NCBI RefSeq assembly: GCF_030295975.1
Contig: NZ_AP027364.1
Span: 3,100,001 to 3,164,000 of the forward strand
DNA: 64,000 bases
Source: Thalassotalea atypica
GTDB taxonomy: Bacteria > Pseudomonadota > Gammaproteobacteria > Enterobacterales > Alteromonadaceae
Reading direction: 5' to 3'
The notes under the pieces were generated by a model. The model did not search any database. It worked only from the letters and a program-made list of their open reading frames with translations, and was not told the origin of the DNA. Numbering within the stretch: position 1 is the stretch's first letter; every line of letters begins with the position of its first letter. This document shows positions 48,582-57,183 of the stretch, in pieces. The translations under genes were made by a program, and so were the position numbers.

Positions 48582-48599
48582 AGCGTACACTTGTACGCT
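48582..48599. promoter_or_regulatory. FabR-type operator palindrome upstream of fabB
   Basis: AGCGTACACTTGTACGCT, a palindrome with arms AGCGTACA / TGTACGCT around CT. It matches the FabR (YijC) motif known from enteric fabA and fabB promoters (AGCGTACA-N2-TGT...GCT). It sits about 75 bp upstream of the fabB ATG, where FabR sites are found. FabR itself is not in the window. Confidence 0.75.
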
Positions 48600-48627
48600 G
48601 TTTTCAACGTTCACTTCCCTTTTATCA

Positions 48628-48657
48628 ATGACAACAGCCATTTACCCGCGTTAAAAT
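48628..48657 (+). promoter_or_regulatory. possible promoter of mnmC
   Basis: ATGACA, 18-bp spacer, TAAAAT: 5/6 and 5/6 matches. The predicted transcription start near 48664 is downstream of the longest possible mnmC start codon (TTG 48591) and so favours a start further in, such as TTG 48693. Confidence 0.45.
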
Positions 48658-48692
48658 ATAGCTATCATAGACAGTTTAAGCATTGTAATCCA

Positions 48693-50723
48693 TTGAATAA
48701 CAAGACAGACGTTACTTTTAGAGCCGATGGTTCGCCATATTCATCACTATTTGATGACATTTATTTTGATACAGATTCAGGCTACCAACAAAGCGATACA
48801 GTGTTTATTCAAGGGAACAAAATACTAACGCGTCTACTCCAATATAAGGACGCAATAAAAACCTCTCGTCCAAAAAGCCGCACGTTCACCATTGCAGAAA
48901 CTGGTTTTGGCACAGGGTTAAACCTATTATTGACCTTAAAAACCTACCAAGCCGCCATAAATCAAGTTTCAATTGATGTACTACCGACACTTGATTTTAT
49001 CAGTACCGAGAAATACCCATTAAGCTTAGAGCAGCTTAAACAGTCCTTGGTTATTCTTCCTGAATTAGGCGAGTTGACGGAACAGCTGTTAGCACAATAT
49101 CCTAAGGATATTGACTCTGTTCAAACTCAACCTATTCGCTGCACATTTCTTGACGGCAAAGTCACATTGCAATTATTTATCGGCGATGCCACTACCTGTT
49201 TTGAACAAATTTCAACTCAGCAAGGTTTAGTCGATGCATGGTATTTAGACGGCTTCTCGCCCGCTAAAAATCCAGATATGTGGCATGACGCGCTATATCA
49301 ACAAATTGCAAGGCTCAGTAAACCACAAGCAACTTTAAGTACCTTTACTGTGGCAGGAAAAGTACGCCGAGGATTAAAAAATGTAGGGTTTAGATTGGAA
49401 AAGCAAGACGCAGATACCCAGAAACAAGAAGTACTCACAGGCTTTTTGCAGCAGCATCAACTGCACCGTCATGGCTATAAGGTTCGCCCTGCGATAAGTA
49501 AGCCTCAGCATGTAGCCATCATCGGTGGGGGTATTGCTGCGGCTTGTGCAGCCTATTCCCTTACTCAAAAAGGCGTAAAAGTAACCTTATACTGCAAAGA
49601 TGAAAAAGTTGCTCAAGGCGCCTCAAGTAACGCTATTGGCGCGCTTTACCCTCTATTGCACCAACAAGCCGATGAAATTAGTTTGTTTTACCAACGCGCA
49701 TTTTGGCATGCCAGAGCCCACTATGATGAACTGCTTGATAAAGGATTCGATTTTGAGCACCAATGGTGCGGATTATTAGAAGTCTCATACAAAGACACGC
49801 TAAGTAAGCGTCAGCAACAATTTGAACAACTCTCTACTTGGCCAAAATCTCTAATCCATAGTGTCGACGCGAAAACAGCAAACAAAATAGCCAATATTCC
49901 ACTAAACATGGGTGGTTTATTTATGCCTGAAGCCGGTTGGATTTCACCACCAACCTTGGTCAAAGCGACATTCGACGCTGCAAAAACGACCGGACGTTTA
50001 AGAATACAAAACCGTACTCATATTAAAGAGCTCGTTCAACAAGACAATAACAAATGGCGACTCATTGCTGACGATGAAGAGTTTAATGAATCAATCGTTA
50101 TATTTTGTGGCGGCGCTGAAGGAATTAAACTTAATACTATCGACACTTTGCCGTTAAGCTCTGTTAGAGGTCAGGTCAGTAATGTTAATACGTCAGCAGC
50201 AACAAAAGGGTTGGCGACTGTGATTTGCCATAAAGGCTATTTAACACCTGAAAATAAAGGAATTCATTGTATCGGCGCTACATTTACCAAAAACAGCAAC
50301 GATACACTAGCAAGCAAAGAAGATGATGAGTTTAACCTCAATATGCTCCATCGCTGTTTACCTAAGCTCACTTCATGGAGCCTTGACGATGTCAGAGCCA
50401 GTAAAGCGCGTCTTCGATGCATGACACCCGACCATTTGCCTATGGTTGGCGCGATGCCAAATATACAAAAGCATATTGAAATGTACGGGCACTTGACCAA
50501 GGATAAGAATTGGAAATACAGCGAGGTTGCGCCGGTAATAGACAACCTCTATGTTTTTACTGGATTAGGTGCTCGTGGGCTAGTCTCTGCCCCACTGCTT
50601 GCCGATATTTTAACTGCAGATATATGCAGCACACCTTATCCGGTTGATGATGAGCAACTCTTTAATTTATCGCCGAATCGTTTCGTGATCAGGGATCTTA
50701 TCAAGAGAAAAGTAGGAATGTAA
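48693..50723 (+). CDS. mnmC: bifunctional tRNA mnm5s2U34 synthesis protein MnmC
   Basis: Completes the mnm5s2U modification at tRNA wobble U34. The N-terminal methyltransferase domain (residues about 1-230) has FAETGFGTGLNLL-like IAETGFGTGLNLLLTL and YLDGFSPAKNPDMW; the C-terminal FAD-dependent oxidase has the dinucleotide loop IIGGGIAAACAAYSL and LGARGLVSAPLLAD. The frame is open back to a TTG at 48591 (710 residues), but that includes the FabR-type palindrome and exceeds the family length. The TTG at 48693 (MNNKTDVTFRADG, 676 residues; E. coli 668) fits best, although neither has a good ribosome-binding site. Confidence 0.9.
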   Translation: MNNKTDVTFRADGSPYSSLFDDIYFDTDSGYQQSDTVFIQGNKILTRLLQYKDAIKTSRPKSRTFTIAETGFGTGLNLLLTLKTYQAAINQVSIDVLPTLDFISTEKYPLSLEQLKQSLVILPELGELTEQLLAQYPKDIDSVQTQPIRCTFLDGKVTLQLFIGDATTCFEQISTQQGLVDAWYLDGFSPAKNPDMWHDALYQQIARLSKPQATLSTFTVAGKVRRGLKNVGFRLEKQDADTQKQEVLTGFLQQHQLHRHGYKVRPAISKPQHVAIIGGGIAAACAAYSLTQKGVKVTLYCKDEKVAQGASSNAIGALYPLLHQQADEISLFYQRAFWHARAHYDELLDKGFDFEHQWCGLLEVSYKDTLSKRQQQFEQLSTWPKSLIHSVDAKTANKIANIPLNMGGLFMPEAGWISPPTLVKATFDAAKTTGRLRIQNRTHIKELVQQDNNKWRLIADDEEFNESIVIFCGGAEGIKLNTIDTLPLSSVRGQVSNVNTSAATKGLATVICHKGYLTPENKGIHCIGATFTKNSNDTLASKEDDEFNLNMLHRCLPKLTSWSLDDVRASKARLRCMTPDHLPMVGAMPNIQKHIEMYGHLTKDKNWKYSEVAPVIDNLYVFTGLGARGLVSAPLLADILTADICSTPYPVDDEQLFNLSPNRFVIRDLIKRKVGM

Positions 50724-50737
50724 TTATAGAGTTGCGC

Positions 50738-51034
50738 CTAACCCGTAAATTGCTGCTTTAGTTGATGCCAATAATTACTGACGATCTGTTGATCTTGTGG
50801 CGTTAATTCTGAGCGAGACTTTTCTAATTGCTCGGTGACCGTATTAGCTAAATTGACAGAAAGCATTTGCTGCTCATCACCAAAATTTGCCGCTTCTAAT
50901 GCGATAAAGCCTCGAATATAGCTACTGGCAAACAATATATCTGCGATATTACCAGAATCAGAGTTTTCATCTTGATTGTTATCAACAAGCTGATCAAGGT
51001 GTTGATAAAGTTCAGCCAATGTGCAATTTTTCAT
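50738..51034 (-). CDS. yfcL: YfcL family protein
   Basis: A 98-residue, helical, acidic cytoplasmic protein of unknown function (MKNCTLAELYQHLDQLVD...; FASSYIRGFIALEA). In E. coli yfcL lies in the same epmC-yfcL neighbourhood of fabB-mnmC, which supports the name. It is last of the epmC / AcoX-like / yfcL operon, 25 bp after the previous gene, and convergent with mnmC only 14 bp away without a visible terminator. Confidence 0.82.
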   Translation of the reverse strand: MKNCTLAELYQHLDQLVDNNQDENSDSGNIADILFASSYIRGFIALEAANFGDEQQMLSVNLANTVTEQLEKSRSELTPQDQQIVSNYWHQLKQQFTG

Positions 51035-51059
51035 AAATTTACTCTTAAAAGGGTTTTCT

Positions 51060-52226
51060 CTAATTTGGACTAGCTACTGGATACAAAACATGATCGTTAT
51101 AGCCTGTAATTATTGGCATGTAGCCGGAAAGCACTTGATCCAGTTCAGGATCAGATGTGTCTGCAATCAACGGTCGAGACGCTAATTCAGAAAGCTTGGT
51201 TTTGGTAGCGATAATAATGATATTTTCTCTACCTATCGCCTTGATCACTCTTGGGCTAAGTTGCTGGTTACCTCGACCAAAAATATGACCTTGGCCGCCA
51301 ATTAGCGTGATCACTAATTTGATCGGCGCAGGGTTTTGCTCAAGTTGATAACGTTGAATATATTGCCATAGCTCAGGCTCAGTTAAATCATTTGCCATTA
51401 AACTTTGCTGCTCAATTAAATCAACACCGAGTAATGTATTGTCTAAACCTAACTCGTCCATTAAAAATGCCGTAGTTGAGCCAGAGCCAATAATACATAG
51501 GCTGTCTTCAATTTCATTTATCACTTGGGCTGCAATGTCTTGCAGCACCAATTCATCTGATTCCTTGCCACCCGATTTTACCGCTTGGACATAACGAAGC
51601 TCACTAGGTATTTTCATTTCGCCATAACGTTTAGCTTTTACAATGCCATCTCTAAACAAGTTTTCATCAATGTCCATAACGTCAGCTTCGGTTAGTGTCA
51701 CCAGTTGATTGGTCACCATCAGCTCAATGACTCGCCCAGCAGCTTTGGGAGTAACGGCGTAGACACCAGAGTGAATTTTACATCCAGCTGGAATGCCCAG
51801 TACCGGACATCGATCCATCACTTGATGAGAAATATTTCGAGCCGTGCCATCACCTCCTGCAAATAAGATGATGTCAACTCCACATTTGACCAGTGCATCA
51901 ACTGCATTTTCAGTGTCTTGAGCGGTAGTTTCATCATTGGCCGTTTGATAAACAATTTGATAGTCAAAACCTAAAGAATCAGCACAGTTTTGCCCCATAT
52001 CCCCATTAATCGTCATCACGGTTATATCTTTTTGGTATGGCAGTAATATTTCTAACGCTACCCGAGCACGCTCGTTCGCTTTAGCTTCAGCTCCCAGTGC
52101 TATAGCCCGTTTAGCAACACCTTCACCGTCGCTGCCTTTTAACGCTACGCTACCACCAATGCCCGCAATGGGGTTGATAATAAATCCTAATTTAAATTTT
52201 GCTTGGCTCACAATTTCAATACTCAC
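51060..52226 (-). CDS. ATP-NAD kinase family (AcoX-like) protein
   Basis: A 388-residue protein of the NAD-kinase/diacylglycerol-kinase fold (COG3199 type). It has FIINPIAGIGG at the start, the kinase loop LFAGGDGTARNISHQVMD (GGDGT) and IPAGCKIHSGVYAVTP for nucleotide binding. The family is often called AcoX from acetoin operons but no acetoin genes are here, and a standard nadK is present at 60329. So the substrate is unknown. It lies between epmC (15 bp) and yfcL (25 bp) in one transcript. Confidence 0.88.
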   Translation of the reverse strand: MSIEIVSQAKFKLGFIINPIAGIGGSVALKGSDGEGVAKRAIALGAEAKANERARVALEILLPYQKDITVMTINGDMGQNCADSLGFDYQIVYQTANDETTAQDTENAVDALVKCGVDIILFAGGDGTARNISHQVMDRCPVLGIPAGCKIHSGVYAVTPKAAGRVIELMVTNQLVTLTEADVMDIDENLFRDGIVKAKRYGEMKIPSELRYVQAVKSGGKESDELVLQDIAAQVINEIEDSLCIIGSGSTTAFLMDELGLDNTLLGVDLIEQQSLMANDLTEPELWQYIQRYQLEQNPAPIKLVITLIGGQGHIFGRGNQQLSPRVIKAIGRENIIIIATKTKLSELASRPLIADTSDPELDQVLSGYMPIITGYNDHVLYPVASPN

Positions 52227-52241
52227 TTCCAGTGGCTTTAT

Positions 52242-52781
52242 TTAACAAGGGCTAACATTAAGAAAATCTTGCGATGTATTCGGAAACTTAGTTTGATAGA
52301 AATCACTAAGCGCAGACATCAATTGGACAACCCTAGCGGGAAAGCCTTGCGCTAAATATATCTGTAATTGCCTATAAACAGCAGCCTTAAATGCAAGGCG
52401 ATCGCTTCCCACGCCATTTAAATTATCCACTGAAACATCAAATTTTTTGTTGGCGGCAGCGCACAATGCCCACTCTATCGCTTGTGGCTTAATTTCAACT
52501 TGTTCAAACGCTTTTTGTTGCTCGGCACTTCGACCGTCGGGCTCATACCAATAACCAAAATCTTCTAATAAACGTCGCTCTTTACCTGCGACACACCAAT
52601 GTGCAATTTCGTGTAACGCACTTGCATAATAGCCGTGCGCAAAAATAATTTGATGATAGTTGCAATCGTTAGAAGACGGTAGATAAATTGGCTCATCATC
52701 ACCTCGTATCAGTTTTGTGTTGTAGTCTTTAAAAAACGTTCGATTAAAAATCGTGATGATGTCTTCGATGTTGTGTGACAT
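52242..52781 (-). CDS. epmC: elongation factor P hydroxylase
   Basis: Hydroxylates beta-lysyl-lysine on EF-P, the last step of its modification. The 179-residue protein aligns from start to end with E. coli EpmC (YfcM): IFNRTFFKDYNTKLIRGDDE, IYLPS, FAHGYYASALHEIAHWCVAG (probable metal-binding HExxHW) and FGYWYEPDGR. Its partners EpmA, EpmB and EF-P are outside the window. It heads the epmC / AcoX-like / yfcL operon. Confidence 0.93.
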   Translation of the reverse strand: MSHNIEDIITIFNRTFFKDYNTKLIRGDDEPIYLPSSNDCNYHQIIFAHGYYASALHEIAHWCVAGKERRLLEDFGYWYEPDGRSAEQQKAFEQVEIKPQAIEWALCAAANKKFDVSVDNLNGVGSDRLAFKAAVYRQLQIYLAQGFPARVVQLMSALSDFYQTKFPNTSQDFLNVSPC

Positions 52782-52884
52782 TCCAACCTACAAAAAATGG
52801 TTCACAAATATAAATGTTTTCAACAAAAGTCTAGTGTTCATTGAAGAGCACCACTTTGATGAGCTATTTTCCATTATTTTAACT

Positions 52885-52911
52885 AAAAACGGCGATGGAT
52901 GCATCGCCGTT
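52885..52911 (-). terminator. nhaA terminator
   Basis: Minus strand AACGGCGATG CATC CATCGCCGTT followed by TTT: a perfect 10-bp stem 57 nt after nhaA. Confidence 0.85.
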
Positions 52912-52967
52912 CATACAAAAGATTAAGTAATTTAACCGCGTTAAACTTCCTAATCAGGTCATGATCT

Positions 52968-54149
52968 CTAATGTTGGTCAGGTAAGTGCTTTACCCCATG
53001 TTTAATCACAAAATAACCTAGCAAACCAGAAATAACTGAGCCAATGATAATACCGATTCTGTCCTGGAATATAAGGTTTTCACCAGTTTGCTCAAACGCT
53101 AAAGAGCCGATAAATAGGCTCATGGTAAACCCTACACCACATAGAAGTGCTGCACCATATAACAACTTCCAATTAATTTGAGCGGGTAACTTAGCAAATC
53201 CAAGTTTTATGGCAATAAAACAAAAGCCAAAAACACCGATTTGTTTACCAATAAATAAGCCAAGAATAATCCCTAATGGTACAGGAGAAACTACATCATC
53301 AACACCTAAACCAGATAAGCTAACACCGGCATTGGCAAATGCAAATATCGGCAAAATGATAAATGCGACCATTGAATGCAAGTTATGTTCTAAAGATTTG
53401 AGTGGCGATGGCTCACCCGCTTTTCCCTTAATAGGAATAAACAGCGCTAACAATACACCCGCCAACGTCGCATGGACGCCAGATTTTAGTACAGCAATCC
53501 ACAGAACTACACCAAAAAAGATATAAGGCGCGGTATCCGTGACGTGCCTACGATTTAGTGCCCATAAGATAGCAAGCATAGTTGCTCCAACAATCAGTGA
53601 TGTGATTGATAATTGCTCAGTGTAAAAAATCGCGATAACAATAATGGCACCCAAGTCGTCAAAAATGGCTAACGAGGTTAAGAATATTTTCAGCTGCAAC
53701 GGTACTTTGCTGCCAATTAACGCCAAAATACCTAGGGCAAACGCTATATCGGTTGCGGTAGGTATTGCCCAGCCACTAATGGCAGCGGGATCATCATAAT
53801 TTAATGCGACATAACAAAGTGCTGGTATTAACATACCACCGATAGCGCCAATTGCTGGCAGTGCTATTTGACCTGGCTCTGATAAATCACCTTCTAGAAA
53901 CTCTCGTTTGAGCTCTAGGCCAACCAAAAAGAAAAACATCGCCATTAAACCATCGTTAATCCAAAGCAACAGTGGTTTTGCAATTTCGAAACTACCTATC
54001 GCAACTTTGACCGGTACATCGAGTAATAAATCATAATAAATGGAAAGAGGTGAATTAGCGGCAATAATTGCGGTAAGTGCTGCAAACATCAAGATGATGC
54101 CGCTTGCCGCTTCAAGCTTTAAAAAGTCATGTATGGTTTTTGCTGGCAT
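52968..54149 (-). CDS. nhaA: Na+/H+ antiporter NhaA
   Basis: Electrogenic inner-membrane antiporter exporting sodium. The 393-residue protein (E. coli 388) has about 12 membrane helices and the essential aspartates Asp134 (ATDIAFALG) and Asp164-Asp165 (FDDLGAI), corresponding to Asp133, Asp163 and Asp164 of E. coli. I use the ATG at 54149 (MPAKTIHDFLKLEAA), preceded by AAGGAA; a second in-frame ATG at 54179 has no ribosome-binding site. Single gene. Confidence 0.96.
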   Translation of the reverse strand: MPAKTIHDFLKLEAASGIILMFAALTAIIAANSPLSIYYDLLLDVPVKVAIGSFEIAKPLLLWINDGLMAMFFFLVGLELKREFLEGDLSEPGQIALPAIGAIGGMLIPALCYVALNYDDPAAISGWAIPTATDIAFALGILALIGSKVPLQLKIFLTSLAIFDDLGAIIVIAIFYTEQLSITSLIVGATMLAILWALNRRHVTDTAPYIFFGVVLWIAVLKSGVHATLAGVLLALFIPIKGKAGEPSPLKSLEHNLHSMVAFIILPIFAFANAGVSLSGLGVDDVVSPVPLGIILGLFIGKQIGVFGFCFIAIKLGFAKLPAQINWKLLYGAALLCGVGFTMSLFIGSLAFEQTGENLIFQDRIGIIIGSVISGLLGYFVIKHGVKHLPDQH

Positions 54150-54374
54150 TTTGTTCCTTACTTCAAATAAGTGAGACATAATATGTCACACAGGTCTGTT
54201 TTACCAAATATTCTTTTCAAAAAGGTTATTTATTCCTTCATTAACGTGATTTATTCGGCAAAATTTGAGCTAGCTCGTCTTTTATTCAATTATTACGACT
54301 TTTTACTAGAGCTAGCAAACAAGTTAATAGTAGTATAAGCCGGATAAATACGAGTAAATTTAAGGGTTAGCCTG

Positions 54375-54845
54375 TTGAAAAAGTTAGATGCTATTGATTT
54401 AAAGATATTAACCATCTTATTTAACGATGCAGATATCACTAATAAGGAATTAGCAGCAAAGATTAATATTGCGCCATCCACCTGTTTAGAGCGCGTTAAG
54501 CGTTTGAAACAAGCAGGCGTGATCAAAAATTCATATGTTGATATTAACTTTAAGACCATTGGCGGCAATATTGAAGCAATTGCTGCAATCAGATTGCAAC
54601 CTTACTCGGAAGAAATTGTTAATAACTTACGCGACGACTTGTTGCTACTCCCCGAAATAGTGAGCCTTTATCATATGGGGGGCAGCTATGATTATTTTAT
54701 TCATATGTCTGTAAAAGACAGCGAACACTTACGTAAATTTGTATTTGATGCAGTGACGTCTAGAGATGAAGTAACCACTGTAGAAACTTCTTTAGTGTTT
54801 GAATATAGCCGCAGTGGTGTGTTGCCTAACTTCGCAGAAGAGTAA
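54375..54845 (+). CDS. Lrp/AsnC-family transcriptional regulator
   Basis: A 156-residue regulator with an N-terminal helix-turn-helix (residues 3-60; LDAIDLKILTILFNDADITN, then IAPSTCLERVKRL) and a C-terminal RAM effector domain (about 68-150; IEAIAAIRLQP, YHMGGSYDYFIHM). The helix-turn-helix and GxxDY motif are those of Lrp/AsnC. It starts with TTG at 54375 with AAGGG upstream. It is divergent from nhaA; the effector is unknown. Confidence 0.9.
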   Translation: MKKLDAIDLKILTILFNDADITNKELAAKINIAPSTCLERVKRLKQAGVIKNSYVDINFKTIGGNIEAIAAIRLQPYSEEIVNNLRDDLLLLPEIVSLYHMGGSYDYFIHMSVKDSEHLRKFVFDAVTSRDEVTTVETSLVFEYSRSGVLPNFAEE

Positions 54846-54851
54846 TTTAAT

Positions 54852-54868
54852 AAAGCCCTTTTTAGGGC
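54852..54868. terminator. weak bidirectional terminator
   Basis: GCCCT TTTT AGGGC, a 5-bp stem with adjacent AAA on one side and TTTATT on the minus-strand side. It lies between the convergent Lrp-family gene and the exported-protein gene. Confidence 0.45.
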
Positions 54869-54922
54869 AGATTTAAGTTGCAACCAAGTTACAACTTATT
54901 CCATTTTGTATGTGTCAAAAGA

Positions 54923-55591
54923 TTATTGATTGAAATCCTGCGTTTCAAAATACATAGGTTTCATTGTTCCACAGTTCATAAATTTAAATTGCAACTCATT
55001 TCGTTTAGGCACTGCAGATGACGTTTTAAACTTGTTCAAACATCCCGCTGTTCGATCGATATGAATGATATGGTCGAAACTGGGCGCTTTTTGAAGACGA
55101 TGAATATATAACCTATCGGCCTTAGAGTTATAAGAAACCACGTCATATTCTTGCTCATTGCTTGAAGGGGCAATATCCGTCAACTCTCTCATATACAGTT
55201 GTTTGTCAAACACCAGACTAACATTGTCATACACTTTCATGCCATCACGCTCAAAATGACCTATATAAAGCTCAGCATTGATCGTCATTTTTTCACCACG
55301 CATCAAGCGCTGTAAATTAAACGCCTCTGGCTTTATCGTCACAAGGTCATTGTCACGAACGACTTGCACTAGGTTGAAATCCTTAACTTCTAGCTTATAA
55401 ATCAACTGAACATTGTGCGGTTTATTATAAAGCGGCAAATGAGAAGCAAACACCGTTGATGACTTGCTCATTAAGACCATACCATGTACGCCCATGTAAG
55501 CTGGGTCTAAGGGTGGCAACTTTTCTTCTTCTGCATGAATATTTAAAGAAATAAACGCGACGGTTATCGCTAAAACTACAGATTTGAACAT
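54923..55591 (-). CDS. unknown exported protein
   Basis: A 222-residue exported protein I do not recognise. Residues 1-20 form a signal peptide (hydrophobic VVLAITVAFISLNIHA, A-E cleavage). The mature part begins EEEKLPPLDPAYMGVHGMVLMSKSSTVFA and is rich in beta strands, with two cysteines (about residues 184 and 209) in the last 40 residues that may pair. No membrane segment besides the signal. Single gene, upstream of nothing on its strand but 160 bp downstream of dnaJ's terminator side. Confidence 0.65.
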   Translation of the reverse strand: MFKSVVLAITVAFISLNIHAEEEKLPPLDPAYMGVHGMVLMSKSSTVFASHLPLYNKPHNVQLIYKLEVKDFNLVQVVRDNDLVTIKPEAFNLQRLMRGEKMTINAELYIGHFERDGMKVYDNVSLVFDKQLYMRELTDIAPSSNEQEYDVVSYNSKADRLYIHRLQKAPSFDHIIHIDRTAGCLNKFKTSSAVPKRNELQFKFMNCGTMKPMYFETQDFNQ

Positions 55592-55731
55592 TTAACTTCA
55601 CTATTAACGAAAACAAGAACTGCCGTTATTATAAACCAAATATTTAGATTTGTTACCAACACGTACAACAAAGATTTCGTAGCCATTAACTGCATGAGCA
55701 AATGGTAGTCTCCTAATATATAATCCAAAAA

Positions 55732-55751
55732 AATCCCGCCGAAGCGGGATT
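55732..55751 (-). terminator. dnaJ terminator
   Basis: AATCCCGC / GCGGGATT 8-bp stem with CGAA loop; minus-strand T-run (A-run 55727-55733). 27 nt after dnaJ. Confidence 0.88.
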
Positions 55752-55778
55752 ATTATTCTTTATGAAAATCGTTAAATA

Positions 55779-56918
55779 TTAAGATTTTAAATCATCAAAA
55801 AATTTCTTCACACCATCGAAAAAACCTGTTTCTTTAGGACGATGTTTAGTTTGATTTTTACCCATTTTTTCTTCTAACTGACGTAGTAAGTCTGCTTGAT
55901 CGCCCGATAAACTCACTGGCGTTTCAATCACTACTTTACACATCAAATCACCTACACTGTGACTACGAACTGATTTAACACCTTTGCCGCGCAAACGGAA
56001 CATTTTACCCGTTTGTGTTTCTTTAGGAATTTTCAGCTTCACTTTACCTTCAAGCGTTGGTACTTCAATATCACCGCCTAACGCCGCTGTTGTAAAGCTA
56101 ATTGGCACTTCACAATAAAGGTGATTTTCATCACGTTCAAAAATAGGATGTTCTTTAACATTCGCTTGAACGTATAAATCACCTGCTGGCGCGCCATGTT
56201 CACCGGCTTCACCTTCACCTGATAAACGAATTCTATCGCCCGTATCAACACCTGCTGGAATTTTAACAGATAAGGTCTTTGTCTTTTGAACACGGCCTTG
56301 ACCGTGACAAGAGTTACAAGGGTCTGAAATAACTTTACCTTGGCCTTTACAGGTTGGACAGGTTTGCTGAACAGCAAACAAGCCTTGACGCATTTGTACT
56401 TGACCGTGGCCGTGACAGGTAGAACATGTTTTAGGTTGTGTGCCCTTTTTAGCACCTGAGCCATCACAAGGCTCACAACTAACGTAAGTTGGTACTTTAA
56501 TTTCTAAGGTTTTACCTTTAACCGCATCTTCTAAGCTTAACTCTAAGTTGTAGCGTAAATCTGAGCCACGACGTGCTCTTGATTGGCCACCACGTCCACC
56601 GCGACCACCACCAAAGATATCGCCAAATATATCACCAAACGCATCGCCGAAATCTTGACCACCGCCAAAACCGCCACCGCCCATGCCGCCTTGTTCAAAT
56701 GCTGCATGTCCGTATTGATCATAAGCCGCACGTTTTTGATCATCATTTAAGATCTCATACGCTTCTTTGATTTCTTTAAACTGCTCTTCTTTAGCTTTAT
56801 CACCTTGAGTACGATCCGGGTGATACTTCATTGCTAAGCGCTTGTAGGCTTTTTTAACTTCTCGCTCACCTGCATCTTTCGATACACCAAGCACTTCATA
56901 ATAATCGCGTTTAGACAT
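55779..56918 (-). CDS. dnaJ: co-chaperone DnaJ (Hsp40)
   Basis: Stimulates DnaK ATPase and delivers substrates. The 379-residue protein has the J domain with HPD (residues about 4-70; YHPDRTQGD), a Gly/Phe-rich linker ([15 protein letters not shown]), four CxxCxGxG zinc repeats ([32 protein letters not shown]) and the C-terminal substrate domain. Full length. It follows dnaK after 265 bp that hold a weak terminator and a palindromic element. Confidence 0.98.
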   Translation of the reverse strand: MSKRDYYEVLGVSKDAGEREVKKAYKRLAMKYHPDRTQGDKAKEEQFKEIKEAYEILNDDQKRAAYDQYGHAAFEQGGMGGGGFGGGQDFGDAFGDIFGDIFGGGRGGRGGQSRARRGSDLRYNLELSLEDAVKGKTLEIKVPTYVSCEPCDGSGAKKGTQPKTCSTCHGHGQVQMRQGLFAVQQTCPTCKGQGKVISDPCNSCHGQGRVQKTKTLSVKIPAGVDTGDRIRLSGEGEAGEHGAPAGDLYVQANVKEHPIFERDENHLYCEVPISFTTAALGGDIEVPTLEGKVKLKIPKETQTGKMFRLRGKGVKSVRSHSVGDLMCKVVIETPVSLSGDQADLLRQLEEKMGKNQTKHRPKETGFFDGVKKFFDDLKS

Positions 56919-57021
56919 ATATTTCTTACTTCAACTTTAGAACTATTGATACCAATGTGTTTATTCGCTCTATAAATAAACGAGCAACCAAACAAATTAA
57001 TACTGATATTTTACTTATAAC

Positions 57022-57044
57022 AAAGCGCCGATTAACGACGCTTT
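57022..57044 (-). terminator. weak terminator between dnaK and dnaJ
   Basis: AAAGCG and CGCTTT pair (plus inner CG / CG around a mismatch), followed on the minus strand by TTTGTTATAA. A partial terminator here would lower dnaJ relative to dnaK. Confidence 0.4.
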
Positions 57045-57105
57045 AATGATTTACTCAACGACATTTACGTCGTTTGTTGGAGATGATTTCGTTTGAGGTC
57101 TAGGC

Positions 57106-57142
57106 GAAAGCGCGCAGCATACAAATGTATGTGAGCACTTTC
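57106..57142. repeat. imperfect palindrome in the dnaK-dnaJ gap
   Basis: GAAAGCGCGCAGCATACA reads against GAAAGTGCTCACATACA on the other strand, around the centre CATACAAATGTATG. It gives an about 17-bp imperfect stem. It looks like the short palindromic units dispersed in many gammaproteobacterial genomes and would form a hairpin in the dnaK-dnaJ mRNA. Confidence 0.5.
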
Positions 57143-57183
57143 AACAACGACATCGAGTGAAAGCACTCAAACAAACCAGTAAA

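Noticed and set aside
57106-57142. Palindrome AGCATACA...TGTATGTG considered as a second FabR site
   Set aside because: Its arms deviate from AGCGTACA, and there is no fatty acid gene nearby; the longer imperfect palindrome suggests a dispersed repeat or mRNA hairpin.
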